Assembly (NCBI GenBank): GCA_964036155.1
Contig: OZ038422.1
Coordinates: 15,275,201-15,339,200 of the forward strand
DNA: 64,000 bases
Reading direction: 5' to 3'
Source: Diploscapter coronatus
Lineage: Eukaryota; Nematoda; Chromadorea; Rhabditida; Rhabditidae
Below the pieces are notes generated by a model. The model worked only from the letters and a program-made list of their open reading frames with translations. It did no database searches and was not told the origin of the DNA. Positions 58,624 to 64,000 of this stretch are shown piece by piece. The position numbers were made by a program, and so were the translations under genes. Every line of letters begins with the position of its first letter. Position 1 is the stretch's first letter.

Positions 58624-59745
58624 TCATTTGCAGCAATAAGCAAAATATTTTCCTTGTTTGCAAGTCGAATTTGGTGGACAAAAATCATGAGAGCAATCCT
58701 TGCCGCGAAGATAGTTCTAAATTTGTCCCGATAATTTTAAAGATCAGTACAAATTAAAATATCTTTGATAGACGGTTTACCAACCTCATATTGCGTATAT
58801 CCAGAATCGACAACCACCTTTTTATCTCCACAATCGGGAGTGAAATGCTTGTTGCCTTCATCTAAATGAATCGCTCACTCAAAATAAATAGAATAATAAT
58901 TTCAGTGGCATTTCTATCTTGCAAATTATGACAGAACGTTTTCAAAGTAGACGTCTTTGATAATACCTAAATTTTTACTACTGCAACAAGTTCCATCTTC
59001 ATCACCCATCCTGAGACAGCTAGCATCTTCACTGCACTTCACTTTGTCGTTGCAGTTGAAGCTTCCGTCTTCTCGTTTTGCAGGTGGCAACCCCAATGTG
59101 CAAATGTGGACTAGTTCTGAAAATCGTACCGATTTTTTAGCTATATATGAAACTCTTATACTTTCAGTGCATGATTTTAGGCAGTCGATCCATTTCTCGA
59201 AGTTATTCGAATTTCCACCACAGCCTGTGAACCTGAAAAGTAGAAAATGACTTTAAAAATATCATTCTTTCTAAGCCTACTTGAATGCAAGACAGTTCAT
59301 TGTTTCAGGATCCAAGTAAAACTGAAATAGCAATGATAATCGTAAAATCTAACATCTATTATTATTATTCCACTGCGTATTCACTACAAAAATTGTCTAT
59401 ATTATTTCCTTTCCTATTGTGGATTATTGTTTTTGTTGATAAAAGACGAAAAATGTGCCATAAAATAATGACAAAATTGATCAATTCACATTTAAGATTT
59501 TAAAAATATTCAACTGATATTGAATTCTCGAATTTTATATTGATCTGTAATTCCTACTCTAATGCTCGAAGTCCCATTTGTGCATGGAGTGGATCCCCGA
59601 TCAAGAGGGTGCTTACATTTTTCCATTATCCATTGGTCAAAATCTAAAAAAAAATGTTTTTAAATAAACTCAAGACTAAACTATTTTTACTTCCAGAAAA
59701 CACTAGTGGAAGCATAGCCAGCAAAATTATCGAGGAATACCACAT
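58624..59745 (-). CDS. Secreted Kunitz + lustrin-like cysteine-rich protein K-c
   Basis: Seven minus-strand exons (59745-59691, 59643-59558, 59321-59281, 59232-59162, 59116-58967, 58861-58785, 58716-58624) give 190 aa. Signal peptide MWYSSIILLAMLPLVFS. Kunitz domain: CKHPLDRGSTPC, FYLDPETMNCLAFKFTGC and GGNSNNFEKWIDCLKSC, with Thr at P1. The lustrin-like part is VHICTLGLPPAKREDGSFNC through GTCC, and the C-terminal module is TPDCGDKK then GKDCSHDFCPPNSTC and FAYCCK. Exon order matches K-a, but the intron inside the Kunitz domain sits eight bases earlier in the reading frame, an intron slide or independent boundary shift. It is the most diverged of the three in the lustrin part. Confidence 0.82.
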
Positions 59746-60075
59746 TCTAGTATTTTTCACAATGAATAGAAAATATCAAATTTCAGGTAACGATGACAGT
59801 CTAGTCTTGTTTATCATATTTATAGTTTTTCTCCGAGCGAAATTCTACAGACATGTCGTCGTTTCTTGACACTGCAGTGAGAGCATTATGACACGAGATT
59901 GAGTCAATGATTAAAGGTCGATTGATTGTTTGCAATCATTTACTGCACTACTCATTTTTCCTACGTTAATTGATTAGAAACTTATGTGTTTTATGATATT
60001 TTTATTCAAAATTAGGTACAATGAACACGAAAAAATAATAATAATAGTAAATAGCCACTCGTGATGTTATAATTT
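59746..60075. other. Spacer between K-c and the relic terminal exon
   Basis: 330 bases, AT-rich, no recognised feature. Confidence 0.5.
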
Positions 60076-60135
60076 TTATAAGCAATAATAGGCATAGAAT
60101 TTACAGATCGATCCAGCGGGGCAGAATTTCTCTTG
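60076..60135 (-). pseudogene. Relic C-terminal exon of another Kunitz/lustrin paralog
   Basis: Minus-strand codons QEKFCPAGSICKFYAYYCL then TAA match the C-terminal module of the three paralogs (FCPPNSTCKQGKYFAYCCK then stop), with a two-residue deletion (QG) and one of the paired Cys changed to Tyr. No other exon of the gene was found nearby, so this is a decayed fragment marking the far end of the array. Confidence 0.6.
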
Positions 60136-61698
60136 CTAATGGCAGAATAGAAATGAAAATTTGAAAGAAAAATATGCTGTGGATAGGTTGTAAAGGGTTC
60201 TGACGATCGTCCTTCATATGACTGATTTGTACTCATCTAACATTATTGCGTTTATCCCACGACGATAACCTAGACGCGCAATGTGGATATTGCATTTTGA
60301 ACTTTTCCGCGAAATTCGCATACGAATTTCTGAGACGCCTTCATTTTCGCCAAATTTAGAACACCTAAGCGAACGCAAAAGGAAGTATTACCAAAGCAAT
60401 TGTGACAGAGTCTCGCTAGTTTTGAGAGACCGCAAGTAAAGACCCGAACCAAAAATTTCAGAAAGGCCCCAAGTCGGGTTTTTAATGGTTTCTGACTATA
60501 GTCGACCTGAAAAATACGATTTCTGAGTTTGTTTTTTTTTTTCGAGTTTCCACTTTTTGAAAAATGCATCTTGAAGGGGTCGAATTTTTCAAAGTGGTCT
60601 TTTTCAATTCAGCATAAATCGAATGTATAATGTGTGCCGAGTTATTCTTATTGAATTCTATGATTTCAGAGCATCTTTTTGCAACTTCGTTCATCTTTGA
60701 AAAAATATAAGGATAATAGATCAAATGAAATCGAAAGGGAAAAATGGCTCTGTGTGAGAGTCGATTTTGATTGATATGTTTTCGTTTTCGTTAATTTGGC
60801 AGGTCTATCAGTGAAAAAATCGAATCGAATGACGCTTTGATCGTTTTGTCGTTGATTTTGAACGAGGTTTTGAGCGTCAAACTACGTACAATTCTTTGGA
60901 TAAAAAAGTACGTTTCAAGTGCTCAGTTACCCAGATCATTAGACACGACAATTAATGAGAGAAATTAGCTGGAGAATGAAAGGTGCGAAAGGTTTCACCT
61001 AATTTTCGAGTAGAAAAACGATCTTGAGCAAACCAATTTTTCATTTATACTAGCACGATTCCCATTGGTCACCTGTGGAACCGAATTCAAACGTCTTTAC
61101 TTTGCGAAAACATGTCTATGGCTTTCTCATTATACTTTGTGATTTTGAGAGTTGAGATTGAAAATAACTCTAAATTCGGACTTTGAAAAATTATGCTTAT
61201 CAAACTCGAGTTTTATTTAGAACTTGTCCTCCCATTTTTGTGTCAATTCTATGAAAATCATATTATTTCGTTATATTATTTTATAAATTTTAATTTTCTA
61301 GTCCAGAAACAAACTCATGGATAATTGAAACTGAAATTAAGCTACGCAATAACAATTTCGAACATCTACACCAGTTTTCGCCTGGTTCCACCTTTTTTAT
61401 CATTTTTTATATCGAGCGCTATTTAATGAATCGAATTATCTTGAACAGTTTCACGATTGTATGCTAGAGGAAAACTGATCACACCGCTGAAATATCTATC
61501 ACTTTTTACGATATATATCCACTCGTATATAAATGAGAGTGCGTGTGGACTAGCAAGAATTATTCTTTACCGTAGACATGAAATGTTTTATGTGACGGTA
61601 ACATTTTCTTTATTGCGAAATAATTTAGCTCATTTCACTTCTCTTGATCACTTTCTTCTTGTAATATAACTGAAATGAATATTTTCAGGTAAATAATA
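60136..61698. other. Intergenic, 1.6 kb, with second copy of the dispersed repeat
   Basis: Similarity to 52660-52930 at about 60430-60700. A purine/pyrimidine-rich T-run lies near 60533-60542. No exon is supported before the Ig-like gene. Confidence 0.45.
60430..60700 (+). repeat. Dispersed repeat, copy 2
   Basis: Second copy of the moderately conserved repeat described at 52660-52930, same orientation. The two copies sit just outside the two ends of the Kunitz array (K-d relic at one end, relic terminal exon at the other). Confidence 0.45.
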
Positions 61699-62452
61699 AT
61701 GATCAAGGCTCTGATCCTTTCCGTCTGCATTTACGTTGCCTCTGAGGCTGCACTCGCCCAGATGAAAGTTAAGGTGATTTTCGATTTCCAGGAAAATTCA
61801 TCGTATTTTTATTCTCGTAGGCTGGTGGCGAGATGAAAATCGAAGGAAAAGAGAAGATCTGGATAAGAACGTTGAGCGGTGGCACTGAGGAGACCATCAC
61901 TTCTTGCGAGGAGAAGAAAGAGAACTGCAACAAGTTCATCAACAATGTAGGCTTTGTGAGATAGTTGGGAAATTCGAAACCACATATATTCAACCATTGA
62001 ATGTTGAAAACTCCAAATACTTTGGTGTTTCAGCCTTAAATTCTGGTTACTAATTTTTAGGAGTTAAAAATCAATGTGCCCCAAGCCACATGAAAACGAA
62101 GATATTTGATAAAGAAAAAAAATCTTACCACATTTTTTTGTTAGATAATTCCTAACGTTTTTGTTCCATCTCTCATATGCGGTAATTTTTGAATGAGAAT
62201 CTTCTATTTCAGAAGACTAAGAAAGTTAACGAGGAGACCAAGGCCGAAGTGACCAAGGACGGCACTCTAATCGTGAAGAACTTCCAGAAGGCTGACGAAG
62301 GAAGCTACACTCAACCTGAAGCCTCCAAGCCACGGGTGAAAAAGTCAATCGTATCGTACACGTATGAGTATTTGAAAATTTAGATAACCCAAAACAAAGA
62401 CGGAACCAGTTCAGCGGTTCTTGGATTGACCATCCACGTCAGCTTGGAATAA
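61699..62452 (+). CDS. Small secreted Ig-fold-like protein
   Basis: Four exons (61699-61773, 61821-61946, 62213-62350, 62384-62452) give 135 aa. The ATG is ten bases after an ATTTTCAG acceptor. A signal peptide (MIKALILSVCIYVASEAALA) precedes a beta-rich domain with two Cys (SCEEKKENC) and the segment KDGTLIVKNFQKADEGSYTQ, which has the D-x-G-x-Y tyrosine-corner pattern of Ig E-F strands, followed by DGTSSAVLGLTIHVSLE. The usual F-strand Cys of an Ig domain is not present after the Tyr, so the fold lacks the canonical disulfide. Small secreted proteins of this kind are common in nematodes and of unknown role. Codon use is rich in GAG and AAG, suggesting strong expression. Confidence 0.7.
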
Positions 62453-62627
62453 ACATCCACTTGCTATTAGATACTTCACTAGTTAATAATTTTGCTAGAA
62501 TGAAGATTAGATTTCTCTTTATCGTTTAGTTTGAATTGAAATTTTCACTTCAATAATATTAGTTGGTTACAAATCATAAATCTTTGATTGGCTCTATTCA
62601 TAGTGTAATTTATTTCGAATAACAACG

Positions 62628-62633
62628 AATAAA
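62628..62633 (+). promoter_or_regulatory. Poly(A) signal of the Ig-like gene
   Basis: AATAAA 176 bases after the stop codon; rather distant, so only a candidate. Confidence 0.45.
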
Positions 62634-62701
62634 GATATTTTAATTTTTCTGATGTAATAATGAAACAATATGACGATATCAATACATCGATTTCGTATAT
62701 A

Positions 62702-63227
62702 CAGGGCGTTTCAAGTTTATCTTCCCAATTTACTTTTTGAATAACTTTATTTCTGAACCAAATTTCATTATTCCTTTTTTATTCAACAGCATTTGGTCTC
62801 TAGATTATCAAGCATCAAAAAATAATTTTTTTGAATACCAATTTCTGCGGAAATGCGTACTTTTCGCGTCTTGATTGAATACTTTTCGATCCGTACTTCC
62901 TTTACGCGTAAATGACGTTGGAAAAATTCGTCCTTCCAGTATGTTGTGTAATTGGAAATGGCGATCAACTTATGTTCCAGAATTTATTCTAGAATGTCCA
63001 CACATAGGAAGTTATGAGTTTTTGAAAATTTTCTTAGATATCAAAAATTTGCTTTTCAAAAACAGAGTTTTATAGGTGTGGGTAATTGGTTTCGACTCAA
63101 AAGCTATACTAAACAAAACCCTAACATAAGGAGAGTACCATGCAAAAAACCGTACTCAATTTGAATCAAAAATAAAAAAGAAAGTTATTCAAAAGGTAAA
63201 TTGGGAAGATAAACTTGAAACACCCTG
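62702..63227. mobile_element. Non-autonomous Tc1/mariner-type TIR element, 526 bp
   Basis: Left end CAGGGCGTTTCAAGTTTATC and right end GATAAACTTGAAACACCCTG are parts of 47-bp terminal inverted repeats with two mismatches, flanked by TA on both sides (62700-62701 and 63228-63229). The interior has no open transposase frame; short open stretches carry no DDE motif. The first five terminal bases match the maT-like element at 54045, but the rest of the TIR differs, so it belongs to another family. Confidence 0.85.
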
Positions 63228-64000
63228 TATGTGGCCAGCAAATCTAGCCCTCATGAAAACATGCTCAACTGCTAAATTTTCGTTCATCATCTCCTTCTTA
63301 TAATGGGAGAAAGGAAAAGACGGTAATATTTCACAATAGAGCATGTTTTTAGAAGGGTAAGATTCGTAAAGCGCATTCGGTATTTTTTATTTATCTTTAT
63401 GCATGTCTTTTCATGCATGAGCGGTTAGATGAATCTATTAAAACATTACTATGTACAGCTATTCGGACCTCTAATTGTTTTGGATTAATGTTCGGGATTA
63501 ATTCTTAACTTCCCTTGATAATCATGGCAACTCAACCGTGTTCAACAGCGTACCATTAATCAGTTCATCATGAAGCTCATACAAACTTGTTACATTTTCT
63601 TAATTTTCTTATTCAAGCATGAAGTCTTTGCACATGAAACAATATCAGTCTTTTCTGACAATTAGATATTTCATATTAGAGCTGCCGAATTCGATAATCT
63701 CCAAATATCATCATTATGCGAATGCGCACCCTTTTTATATTTGGATCTACATCTTTTACCATGCTGTATCATTTCTGCAGCATGTTTTTTTTTTCTTTTA
63801 TCTTTCACGTTTTATCTCTCACTTTCATAGTAATGGAAAGCTCAGCTCCTTGGCTGGCTTGGAGTTTATTTTTGCTCTTTACAATTCCTGAATAAATCCT
63901 TAATATCATACTAGAAACTCTTGCTTATAGAACTTCGCGGTCCTTGGAATTTTTGCAGAGCCGCAAATAATCGACTGGGTAAATTTCTTTAAAGATTGCT
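63228..64000. other. Window end, 0.8 kb
   Basis: An ATG at 63570 opens a short frame with a signal-peptide-like start (MKLIQTCYIFLIFLF) that stops at 63665. It could be the first exon of a secreted-protein gene running off the window (possible splice donors inside it), but nothing downstream confirms this. Confidence 0.25.

Overview
The window is from a rhabditid-type nematode (clade V, Caenorhabditis relatives; species not identifiable by eye). The evidence is AT-rich DNA with short introns ending in TTTCAG, many start codons preceded within about 5-30 bases by a splice acceptor with no upstream coding exon (typical of spliced-leader trans-splicing), and families expanded in or specific to nematodes: MLT-10 moulting proteins, SRE and SRG chemoreceptors, divergent nuclear receptors and astacins. 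Gene models were joined by hand from splice signals, reading phase and, where available, comparison with neighbouring paralogs. Most close exactly in frame.

Layout. 1-3.6 kb (+): 3' part of a TUT1-like terminal nucleotidyltransferase. 5.0-7.2 kb (+): FBXO30/40-like F-box protein with a TRAF-type zinc finger. 9.3-14.5 kb (+): MLT-10 family moulting protein ending in SP-rich repeats. 15.5-22.8 kb (+): two tandem astacin metalloproteases with C-terminal ShKT domains; the first carries an added basic/acidic linker and the second lacks the zinc-site Tyr. 24.9-26.9 kb: a 2-kb foldback repeat. 28.5-29.3 kb (+): small secreted Glu/Lys-repeat protein. 30.9-31.6 kb (-): secreted Thr/Ser-rich protein. 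32.5-36.1 kb (+): alpha-type acetylcholine-receptor-like channel subunit. 37.3-42.5 kb (+): two tandem SLC22-like transporters with identical exon lengths. 43.0-44.7 kb (-): SRE chemoreceptor. 48.2-49.8 kb (+): SRG-like chemoreceptor. 50.5-52.5 kb (+): divergent nuclear hormone receptor. 53.1-60.1 kb (-): three tandem Kunitz plus lustrin-like genes, each predicted at exactly 190 aa, flanked by two orphan relics; a full-length DD37D (maT-like) transposon sits in an intron of one. 61.7-62.5 kb (+): small secreted Ig-like protein, followed by a 526-bp TIR element.

Functional themes are extracellular matrix and moulting (MLT-10 family, astacins, Kunitz/lustrin proteins), environmental sensing (SRE, SRG, nuclear receptor) and membrane signalling and transport (channel, SLC22). 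Local tandem duplication is the main force: gene pairs or triplets, duplicated exon-intron units inside genes, and relic exons. No bacterial-type operon, CRISPR array or RNA gene was recognised.
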